Origin: Hellea sp039977295
GTDB taxonomy: Bacteria; Pseudomonadota; Alphaproteobacteria; Caulobacterales; Maricaulaceae
NCBI GenBank assembly: GCA_039977295.1
Contig: JBDWDN010000003.1
Span: forward strand, 558,001 to 622,000
Length of the DNA stretch: 64,000 nucleotides
Direction of reading: 5' to 3'
Under the pieces are notes generated by a model. That model saw only the letters and a list, made by a program, of their open reading frames with translations, did not search any database and was not told where the DNA came from. Numbering within the stretch: position 1 is the first letter of the stretch; each line of letters begins with the position of its first letter. The translations under genes and the position numbers were made by a program. Positions 1 through 6,205 of the stretch are shown piece after piece.

Positions 1-52
1 TTCGGAAACTAGCACCTGAAGCTAGCGCGTCTACCAATTCCGCCACCAGGGC
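1..52 (-). tRNA. tRNA-Leu(CAG), 3' part cut by window edge
   Basis: Read on the minus strand the sequence starts GCCCTGGTGGCGGAATTGG, the usual start of a bacterial tRNA-Leu. It continues through the D arm to a five-base anticodon stem CTAGC/GCTAG around the loop TTCAGGT, giving anticodon CAG. The variable arm, T arm and 3' end lie outside the window. Confidence 0.93.
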
Positions 53-127
53 ACATGATCTGGTGAGGGCTGGGATTTAGGGGATGCGATACAACTCGTC
101 AACATAAGACGACGAGCCTCCTCTGCG

Positions 128-670
128 TTAGCTAAGGATCATGGGATAGCTGGCTTCAATGCGGTAAAGGTTCGTAGCCTTATTCTTATTCAGGCTCGAA
201 AATAGATGCATCTCATCGACAATAAATGGCGCGCAGTTAAAGCGCGACAGGCGTTTTTCGAAAGCTATGACGCGTTCTAGCGGTGTGGTGGGGCGCAAGT
301 AAGCTAGGGTGACGTGGGGGAGGTATTTTCGTTTTTCTAGCCGCACGCCTGCGCGGCGGGCGGCTGTTTTGCAATGCTCATGCAGTCTTAGCAAAGCGGG
401 GTTTTCTTTTACGCCTAGCCATATGGCATGGGGTTCGAAATTGCCGAAATGGCCTACGCCTTCTAACTGTAGCTCAAGGCTGGGGAGGGGGTGGCGGGCG
501 AGCTCGAAATCGAGTGCTTCGGCGTGGTCATCATCGACCTCTCCGTAAAAGGCTGTGGTGATGTGGAGCTTTTCAGGTTCTGACCATCTCGCGCCTGATA
601 CGCCGCGCTGTACGTCTATGATTTGTTGAGTGAGTCTGGTGGGTAACTTTAAGGCAGTGAATAGTTTCAT
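128..670 (-). CDS. thpR: RNA 2',3'-cyclic phosphodiesterase (ThpR/LigT family)
   Basis: A 180-residue two-histidine phosphoesterase of the LigT/ThpR family, which opens 2',3'-cyclic phosphate ends on RNA and can join tRNA half-molecules in vitro. Both catalytic HxTx motifs are visible, HITT at residues 36-39 and HVTL at 119-122, spaced as in the family, and the length is normal. I chose the internal ATG giving MKLFTALKLP because family members start this way. An ATG 18 bases upstream lies inside the preceding gene. The chosen start is only two bases past the stop of that upstream HExxH gene, so the two are probably co-transcribed. No clear Shine-Dalgarno decides the start. Confidence 0.88.
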   Translation of the reverse strand: MKLFTALKLPTRLTQQIIDVQRGVSGARWSEPEKLHITTAFYGEVDDDHAEALDFELARHPLPSLELQLEGVGHFGNFEPHAIWLGVKENPALLRLHEHCKTAARRAGVRLEKRKYLPHVTLAYLRPTTPLERVIAFEKRLSRFNCAPFIVDEMHLFSSLNKNKATNLYRIEASYPMILS

Positions 671-672
671 TT

Positions 673-1173
673 TTAAGGGCGGAGCCACTTTATCATGGCG
701 GGGTAGGCCGCTTGGTCTCCTGTCTCGGTTTCTAGCGCCATCCCAACATATTGCAACATCGGAACGCCGATATATTGGCCCTGTTTGAAATTCTCCGCCA
801 AATATTGACCGCCGCCTTTATAGCCTTCGCCGTGAAAGACGAATTCTGGATCTAAGTTTAAATGAAGGCAGGCCGCATATGACCAGGCTAAGCACATCAT
901 TTCTTCGGCTTCAAAATTAGGGCGCTCGCCAATGGATGTGTTGGACAGCTTTGGGCGGTCACGCGCGGGAATGACGGCCAAATGAGCGGCTTCATGTAAA
1001 ATGTCGCCAGGATATAAGACCTGCGCCTCGCAAATTTGCAAAGCGCCATTCTCAATCGCAAAGCCCGGCACGATGCAGTCAGTTAACGTCTCAACCCATT
1101 GCACCATAAGCCCAATGGATTGAATGAAATCTACACAGTCTTGGAAAGCTGAGCTTGCGGGTAAGGCGGCCAT
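673..1173 (-). CDS. HExxH-motif protein of unknown function
   Basis: A 166-residue protein with no signal peptide or membrane span. It contains HEAAH at residues 60-64, a form of the HExxH zinc-metallopeptidase motif, followed about 25 residues later by an acidic cluster (EAEEMM, 88-93) that could give the third zinc ligand. The segment resembles conserved short hypothetical proteins that carry this motif, but I do not recognise a named family, and peptidase activity is inference only. It lies between a tas-like reductase gene upstream and thpR downstream on the same strand, with gaps of about 10 and 2 bases, so the three may form one transcript. Confidence 0.7.
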   Translation of the reverse strand: MAALPASSAFQDCVDFIQSIGLMVQWVETLTDCIVPGFAIENGALQICEAQVLYPGDILHEAAHLAVIPARDRPKLSNTSIGERPNFEAEEMMCLAWSYAACLHLNLDPEFVFHGEGYKGGGQYLAENFKQGQYIGVPMLQYVGMALETETGDQAAYPAMIKWLRP

Positions 1174-1183
1174 GCCTTTGCGC

Positions 1184-2227
1184 CTAACGTCCTGCCGGGC
1201 AGCGATATGTCTTGTGCAAGCGGGCGGCCTGCTCTTCCATCTCGGCGGTCCATTTTATCTCATGGGCGTCAATATTTTCTTTGAGCTGCTCCATTGATGT
1301 CGCGCCGATTATATTAGAGGTCACGAATTCACGGCTCTCTACGAATTTCAGGGCGAATTGCGTCGGCGTTAACCCGAGCTCTTTGGCCGTTTTATTGCAG
1401 TCGCGCCACGCCTCTTGCGTGCCCCAATAGCCGCTCATAAAGCTCTCAAATAAATCTGCGCGTGAGCCTTTGGGTTTTGTGCCGCCGTCATACTTGCCCG
1501 TCAGCGTCCCCATTGCGAGCGGTGAATAGGCAAGCAAGCCGACTTGTTCGCGCATCGCGATTTCTGCGAGGCCGTAATCAAAGCGCCGGGCAATAAGATT
1601 ATAAACGCATTGGTTAGACACCATGCGGGGACCTCCTGTTTCTTTGGCAAGTTCGAGAAACTTCATAGTGCCCCAAGGTGTTTCATTGGAAACGCCGATA
1701 TGACGGATATGGCCTTTCTCGACATGGCGGGACAAGGCGCCGAGGATGTCTTCTAGGGGGACCATCTCTTGGGCGTCATAATCTTGATAGCTGTGAAACC
1801 CAAAGGCAGGGATATTACGGTCAGGCCAATGGAGTTGATAAAGGTCGATATAATCCGTTTGTAGGCGGCGTAGGGATTTTTCGACGGCTTCGTCAATTTG
1901 CGCGGGGGTGTGACGGGTTGTGATCTCATTATCGCGCGCCCAATGAATATCGGCGCGGCCAGTAACTTTGGAGGCAAGGATATATTTATCGCGGTTTTTA
2001 CGCGCCGCAATCCATGTGCCGATATAGTCTTCGGTGCGGCCTTGGGTCTTTGGGTTGCCAGGAACGGGATACATTTCAGCCGTATCGATAAAATTTATGC
2101 CGCGATCCAGCGCGTAATCTAGCTGCTCATGGGCCTCAGCCTGTGTATTTTGCTCACCCCATGTCATTGTGCCAAGGCAGACGGATGTGACATTAATATC
2201 GGTGCGGCCAAGCGGTCTGAGTTCCAT
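1184..2227 (-). CDS. tas: NADP(H)-dependent aldo-keto reductase, Tas type
   Basis: A 347-residue cytosolic TIM-barrel oxidoreductase that reduces carbonyl substrates with NADPH. Sequence landmarks follow E. coli Tas: LGTMTWGEQN near residue 20, the catalytic Asp and Tyr in FIDTAEMYPVP (residues 46-56), the active-site Lys in SKV, LYQLHWPDR, IGVSNETPWG and a C-terminal nucleotide-binding stretch. The physiological substrate of Tas is not settled; in E. coli it complements a prephenate dehydrogenase defect. AGGAAAA lies a few bases before the ATG. It is the first gene of a possible three-gene unit with the HExxH gene and thpR, and is divergent from the Bax-inhibitor gene. Confidence 0.9.
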   Translation of the reverse strand: MELRPLGRTDINVTSVCLGTMTWGEQNTQAEAHEQLDYALDRGINFIDTAEMYPVPGNPKTQGRTEDYIGTWIAARKNRDKYILASKVTGRADIHWARDNEITTRHTPAQIDEAVEKSLRRLQTDYIDLYQLHWPDRNIPAFGFHSYQDYDAQEMVPLEDILGALSRHVEKGHIRHIGVSNETPWGTMKFLELAKETGGPRMVSNQCVYNLIARRFDYGLAEIAMREQVGLLAYSPLAMGTLTGKYDGGTKPKGSRADLFESFMSGYWGTQEAWRDCNKTAKELGLTPTQFALKFVESREFVTSNIIGATSMEQLKENIDAHEIKWTAEMEEQAARLHKTYRCPAGR

Positions 2228-2336
2228 CGTTTTTTCCTATTTTAAACTTATGCGGTAAGTCTTGGTATTTTGCTGGAAATGCCTTATATAGGAGGCAAGC
2301 ACCTCGCAAGAGGACAATTTCTAATGGAGCGTTTTA

Positions 2337-3065
2337 ATGAACGAACAGTATAACCGCAGCGTCGGCATATCGGCAGAAACCGATCTCGGCCTTAAGAGCT
2401 TTATGCTCGGAACATACCGCTATATGGCCATGGCTATGGGCGTAACGGGCCTCGTTGCTTACTTTTTTGGGCAATATATTCAAACTAATCCCCAATTAAT
2501 GAACCTCATGTTTGGCAATATGTTTATGGCAATTGCTTTTGTGGGCGGCATTATGTTGGCCTTTGGCGCTATTGGTAGAAAACTTCCGACCATGAGCCTA
2601 GGCGGTGTGTTGGCATTTCTCTTTGGATTTGCCGCATTTATGGGCGTATTTATCTCGCCTGTCTCATTTATGTATAATCCTCAGATCATCGCAAAAGTGT
2701 TCTTTATGACCGTGGCAATGTTTGCCGGCCTAAGCATGTTTGGATATACCGCAAAGATGGATCTTGGCGGAATTGCTAAATATGCCTTTATCGTCTTCGG
2801 CGCCTTTGTTCTCGTTAACATTCTCGGCATGCGGTTTGAAATGTTTAGGCTCAGCGGACCCATGGATATGATCTTTACCGTTGTCGCTCTTGGCGCAATT
2901 GCGATAATTACGGCTTTCCAGACTCAAACGCTGAAACGCATTTATTATGGAGCGGCAGGAAATACGGCGATGATGAGCAAACTCTCCGCATTCGGAGCTG
3001 CAAGCCTTCTCCTGACATTCATCAACATGTTCCAGATGTTGCTGAGCCTGTTTGGCCGCGAATAA
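2337..3065 (+). CDS. Bax inhibitor-1/YccA family membrane protein
   Basis: A 242-residue integral inner-membrane protein with about seven hydrophobic helices spread over residues 28-240, the layout and length of the Bax inhibitor-1 (UPF0005/YccA/YbhL) family. Members are pH-sensitive calcium-leak channels in structural work, and YccA interacts with the FtsH protease. The exact role here is unknown. The N-terminus (MNEQYNRSVG) is soluble, and the family feature of acidic residues near the C-terminus is weak here. A good terminator follows, so it is probably monocistronic. Confidence 0.9.
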   Translation: MNEQYNRSVGISAETDLGLKSFMLGTYRYMAMAMGVTGLVAYFFGQYIQTNPQLMNLMFGNMFMAIAFVGGIMLAFGAIGRKLPTMSLGGVLAFLFGFAAFMGVFISPVSFMYNPQIIAKVFFMTVAMFAGLSMFGYTAKMDLGGIAKYAFIVFGAFVLVNILGMRFEMFRLSGPMDMIFTVVALGAIAIITAFQTQTLKRIYYGAAGNTAMMSKLSAFGAASLLLTFINMFQMLLSLFGRE

Positions 3066-3102
3066 GCGATCTTAAATTGAGGGCAGACCCTAATCTTTAA
3101 GA

Positions 3103-3132
3103 GCCCCGCTGGCGAAAGCTAGTGGGGTTTTT
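3103..3132 (+). terminator. Rho-independent terminator after Bax-inhibitor gene
   Basis: The arms CCCCGCT and AGTGGGG pair, with one G-U, around an inner GC-gaaa-GC tetraloop, and TTTTTA follows on the plus strand. Confidence 0.85.
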
Positions 3133-3487
3133 ATTTGACTTTAAAACGCTGCTTGTCGAACACCCGCAAGACCGTTTTGAGGTCATGGCCGCGTTTTAGG
3201 ATAAGTCCGCCTGGCGCAATAACGCTATATTCGCCTTGCTTACCGCGCAGGGCCGGCGTCTTTTCAATGCGGTATAGCGCGTGTTCGGACGCCTTGCGAT
3301 AAACGGAAAACACAGCGCGGTCCTTTAGGAAAGACATGCCATAATCTTTCCACTCCCCATTAGAGACCATCTGTCCATAGACATTCAGAATTAAAGACAA
3401 TTCTGGTCTTTGAAAGGCGACTTGTGAGGGCGTGCTTTTTTGCGCAGAGGAAGAGGCAGCGGCTAAATTGACGATATTCGATGTCAT
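3131..3487 (-). CDS. DUF2794 domain-containing protein
   Basis: A 118-residue cytosolic protein of the DUF2794 family, which is almost confined to Alphaproteobacteria and has no known function. Recognisable blocks are ELSLILNVYGQMV, GEWKDYGMSFL, AVFSVYRKASE, LYRIEKTP and GLILKRGHDL. The length matches the family, and the first 25 residues are the usual variable tail. Its promoter region on the minus strand contains a regular array of TTAA boxes (see 3536-3569). Its 3' end overlaps the terminator of the convergent Bax-inhibitor gene. Confidence 0.9.
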   Translation of the reverse strand: MTSNIVNLAAASSSAQKSTPSQVAFQRPELSLILNVYGQMVSNGEWKDYGMSFLKDRAVFSVYRKASEHALYRIEKTPALRGKQGEYSVIAPGGLILKRGHDLKTVLRVFDKQRFKVK

Positions 3488-3535
3488 TTCAATACTTTAG
3501 CTGTATTGAACATTTGCGCAAGGCGCTCGTTATGG

Positions 3536-3569
3536 TTAATCTGGCTTAACACAGGTTAATACCGATTAA
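3536..3569. promoter_or_regulatory. Four TTAA boxes at exact 10-bp period
   Basis: TTAA occurs at 3536, 3546, 3556 and 3566, each separated by six other bases, just upstream of the DUF2794 start at 3487. TTAA pairs are the core of the CtrA cell-cycle regulator site in Alphaproteobacteria, but the canonical CtrA spacing is seven bases between boxes, not six. One-turn phasing suggests a protein array on one face of DNA. The identity of the protein is unknown. Confidence 0.5.
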
Positions 3570-3745
3570 GACACCTCTACGCATTGTAATAACACGCCTT
3601 AATTTTGCCTTATTTGCGTCTCTTTTCCGCCACCCCCCACACGCATCAAAAGGATGTTGATCGGCGGGAAGCAGAACACGGTTTTCTTACAGCCCCCCCC
3701 AGCCCCCGAGTTTTGACAAGCGTCGGTCAACAATTCCCACGATCC

Positions 3746-3813
3746 CTTGTGGTCGTCTCATACATGACCACAAGAAGGCTTTGTTGCTATCAGCCCAGCA
3801 GCAAAGCCTTTTT
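3746..3813 (+). ncRNA. Double-hairpin RNA end: candidate small RNA with terminator
   Basis: A perfect 9-base inverted repeat (CTTGTGGTC at 3746, GACCACAAG at 3766) is followed at once by a 14-base stem (3775-3788 with 3797-3810) and a T run. The single imperfect pair of the second stem is G-U on plus-strand RNA but A-C on the minus strand, so the plus strand is the RNA strand. The upstream Bax-inhibitor gene already has its own terminator, so a separate plus-strand transcript is implied. In the gap 3488-3839 I see nothing else except the TTAA array. A TTGACA lies at about 3714, without a convincing -10. Confidence 0.5.
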
Positions 3814-3839
3814 GGTTCTGAATTGAGTCCAAGGCCTCA

Positions 3840-4604
3840 TTACAAGATTCCGTAGCAAACAGATTTAAAAACGGCTTCTGTTGTGGTGCGCGCTTTCAGC
3901 TTCTGCCGCGCGGATTGTAGGCGCATTTCAATTGTGCGCGGCGTGACGCCAAATTCCTGCGCGGCGTCTTGCGCCGTTTTTCCGTCCGCCATGCGCTCCA
4001 AGACGGCTTGTTCTTTTGCATTTATGCCCAAATAGCGCTTTAGCTGACCCTGACGCTTCATCAGCGTGTGAAACTGAAACCCGATCTCGGCAAAACGCTC
4101 AGGGGGGTAAGTGTGGCTTGCATTTGGAACTTCTTCTAAAATTGTTAGCGCGCCAAAGCCGTGACTATCGGGGGGCAAAAATGCGTAGGCTGTCATCGTC
4201 TTCACGCCAATATTTGACAAAGCCGTGAAGAATTTATTTTTATATTTTGATTGTTTCCCGGCGATTATGGTTGTCAGGTCAACCGTATATCTGTCTTTCA
4301 GCTGAGCTATATTCTCAATGATGGGATCGGCATTCTGACCGCCGCTGGGCGCGTATTGCTGCGTGACGTCATGGGGCAATGTTGTTTGGACGATAACGTC
4401 TCCGCGCATATAGCTATGTTCACGCACAAAATATTCATAGCCAATATTATAGCCCATAAATTCAGGCACATGGTTTTTCAGTGTGAAGACCGCTCCGCGT
4501 AGCGAGTTGGCGGCCATCAAAGCCTCTTCAATATCAAGAAGATTATGGTCTATCATAAACATTAGGCATAATTCGGAATACCGAAATTGACAAGAGCGTA
4601 ACAC
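3840..4604 (-). CDS. LuxR-family regulator with autoinducer-binding-like domain
   Basis: A protein of up to 254 residues. The N-terminal two thirds looks like the acyl-homoserine-lactone binding domain (PF03472), with an ADPIIENI block in the place of the conserved DPVV motif. The C-terminus (about 185-245) is a GerE/LuxR helix-turn-helix with KEQAVLERMADGKTAQDAA and TPRTIEMRLQSARQKL. No luxI-type synthase gene is visible nearby, so it would be a LuxR solo. Ligand binding is inference. The start is uncertain: in-frame ATGs also exist at residues 15 and 17 (4562, 4556), and the sequence after residue 17 (MIDHNLLDIEEAL) looks like a natural beginning. It is divergent from rarA. Confidence 0.85.
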   Translation of the reverse strand: MLRSCQFRYSELCLMFMIDHNLLDIEEALMAANSLRGAVFTLKNHVPEFMGYNIGYEYFVREHSYMRGDVIVQTTLPHDVTQQYAPSGGQNADPIIENIAQLKDRYTVDLTTIIAGKQSKYKNKFFTALSNIGVKTMTAYAFLPPDSHGFGALTILEEVPNASHTYPPERFAEIGFQFHTLMKRQGQLKRYLGINAKEQAVLERMADGKTAQDAAQEFGVTPRTIEMRLQSARQKLKARTTTEAVFKSVCYGIL

Positions 4605-4671
4605 GGCTTAGAAAACGCGCACGGATATGTAAAACGGGCTGGGGCACCCTCCAGTGGCCCGATTATTAAAT

Positions 4672-4731
4672 CTTATCCTTCGTCCACGCTTCATTACCCC
4701 ACATTATTGAAGCGTGGACACCTTATCCTTC
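4672..4731. promoter_or_regulatory. 12-bp inverted repeat flanked by direct repeats
   Basis: The arms GTCCACGCTTCA (4682-4693) and TGAAGCGTGGAC (4708-4719) are perfectly complementary around a 14-base loop. The block is bracketed by two copies of CTTATCCTTC (4672 and 4722). It lies in the intergenic region between the divergent luxR-type gene and rarA. It could be an operator pair, a small insertion scar or an RNA hairpin in a leader. Confidence 0.5.
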
Positions 4732-4807
4732 AAAGGCGTTGAGCGGCTCGCTTATATTAAAACGAATCGCTCTTGCTCCAATCCCTGCTTGCTCATAGGA
4801 CAAGACC

Positions 4808-6112
4808 ATGTCTGACCTATTCCAATCTGCGGGGCTTGAGGCTTCGGCGCCTCGCCCCCTTGCCGACCGTCTGCGTCCGCAGGTGATTGGTGATGTTGCG
4901 GGGCAAGACCACCTCATCGGAGAGGACGGCCCAATAGGGCGGATGCTGGCAAGCGGCCGTATCGCGTCTATGATTTTATGGGGGCCGCCAGGCGTTGGCA
5001 AAACAACAATCGCAAGATTGGTTGCAGACCATGCTGATCTGGAGTTCATACAGCTCTCAGCCGTGTTTTCGGGCGTTGCTGATTTACGCAAAGCGTTTGA
5101 GGCCGCCAAAGCCCGCCGGGCGACGGGGCGAGGCACATTATTATTCGTCGACGAAATTCACCGATTTAACCGCGCCCAGCAAGACGGCTTTCTGCCCTAT
5201 GTCGAAGAGGGTATTGTCACGCTGATTGGGGCGACAACAGAAAACCCTAGTTTTGAGCTTAATGGCGCTTTGCTGTCCCGCGCCCAGGTCTTTGTCTTAA
5301 AGCGCTTGGACGAGCCCGCTCTCGCAGGGCTGCTCCTGCGCGCCGAAGAGGAAATGGGCCGTAAATTACCGCTAACGCTAGAGGGCCGCGAAGCTTTGAT
5401 GGGATTTTCTGATGGCGATGGGCGCTATTGCTTGACACTCGCCGAAGAAGTTTTTGCGGTTAATCCGAAAACGCCGCTGGACGGCAAAGGTGTGGCTAAG
5501 CTTTTGCAAAAGCGCGCTCCCGCTTATGATAAATCCCGGGATGAGCATTATAATATTATCTCGGCGCTGCATAAATCCATGCGCGGATCTGATCCTGATG
5601 CCGCGCTTTATTGGTTGGCGCGGATGCTGACGGGAGGTGAAGACCCGCTTTATATTGCCCGGCGCGTCACGCGATTTGCCTCTGAGGATATCGGCCTTGC
5701 CGACCCAACCGCGCTAATGATCGCCAATGAGGCAGAAAAGACTTACCGTTTTCTAGGCTCCCCAGAAGGAGAACTCGCCATTGCTCACGCTGTGGTGCAC
5801 ATGGCGACGGCCCCAAAATCAAACGCCGTTTATGTTGGGTTCAAAGCGGCGATGAAAGCGGCCAAGCAAACGGGCTCGCTCTCCCCGCCTAAACATATCT
5901 TAAACGCGCCGACAAAGCTCATGAAGGATATCGGTTACGGCGCTGGCTATGCTTATGATCACAATACGGAAACAGGGTTTTCAGGACAGGATTACTTTCC
6001 CGACGAAATGGAGCGTCAAAAATTTTACGACCCCAAAGGCATTGGGCGTGAGGCCTCAATTAAAGAGCGGCTAGAACATTGGGACGCCCTGCGAAAGGGG
6101 ACTGATAGCTAA
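4808..6112 (+). CDS. rarA: Replication-associated recombination protein A (RarA/MgsA AAA+ ATPase)
   Basis: A 434-residue AAA+ ATPase of the clamp-loader group that acts at stalled replication forks. Visible features are Walker A GPPGVGKT (59-66), Walker B with LLFVDEIHRF (111-120), sensor 1 GATTENPSF and the arginine-finger segment LLSRAQVF. The C-terminal MgsA helical tetramerisation domain has YDKSRDEHYN and SALHKSMRGSDPDAALYW. The length is normal for the family and every key residue is present. It appears monocistronic, with its own upstream region shared with the divergent LuxR-type gene. Confidence 0.96.
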   Translation: MSDLFQSAGLEASAPRPLADRLRPQVIGDVAGQDHLIGEDGPIGRMLASGRIASMILWGPPGVGKTTIARLVADHADLEFIQLSAVFSGVADLRKAFEAAKARRATGRGTLLFVDEIHRFNRAQQDGFLPYVEEGIVTLIGATTENPSFELNGALLSRAQVFVLKRLDEPALAGLLLRAEEEMGRKLPLTLEGREALMGFSDGDGRYCLTLAEEVFAVNPKTPLDGKGVAKLLQKRAPAYDKSRDEHYNIISALHKSMRGSDPDAALYWLARMLTGGEDPLYIARRVTRFASEDIGLADPTALMIANEAEKTYRFLGSPEGELAIAHAVVHMATAPKSNAVYVGFKAAMKAAKQTGSLSPPKHILNAPTKLMKDIGYGAGYAYDHNTETGFSGQDYFPDEMERQKFYDPKGIGREASIKERLEHWDALRKGTDS

Positions 6113-6205
6113 GGGTTCGCTGCCTGCGCGAAGAGGTTTACATATTGGTAATGTCTGGCCTATGTTGCGAGCTTCTGGGGGCTGCCATTTATAGGAGGAC
6201 ATATA

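Noticed and set aside
3605..3826. 73-residue plus-strand frame in the gap before the LuxR gene
   Set aside because: Low-complexity serine/proline/arginine composition, no ribosome site, and its end lies over the double hairpin.
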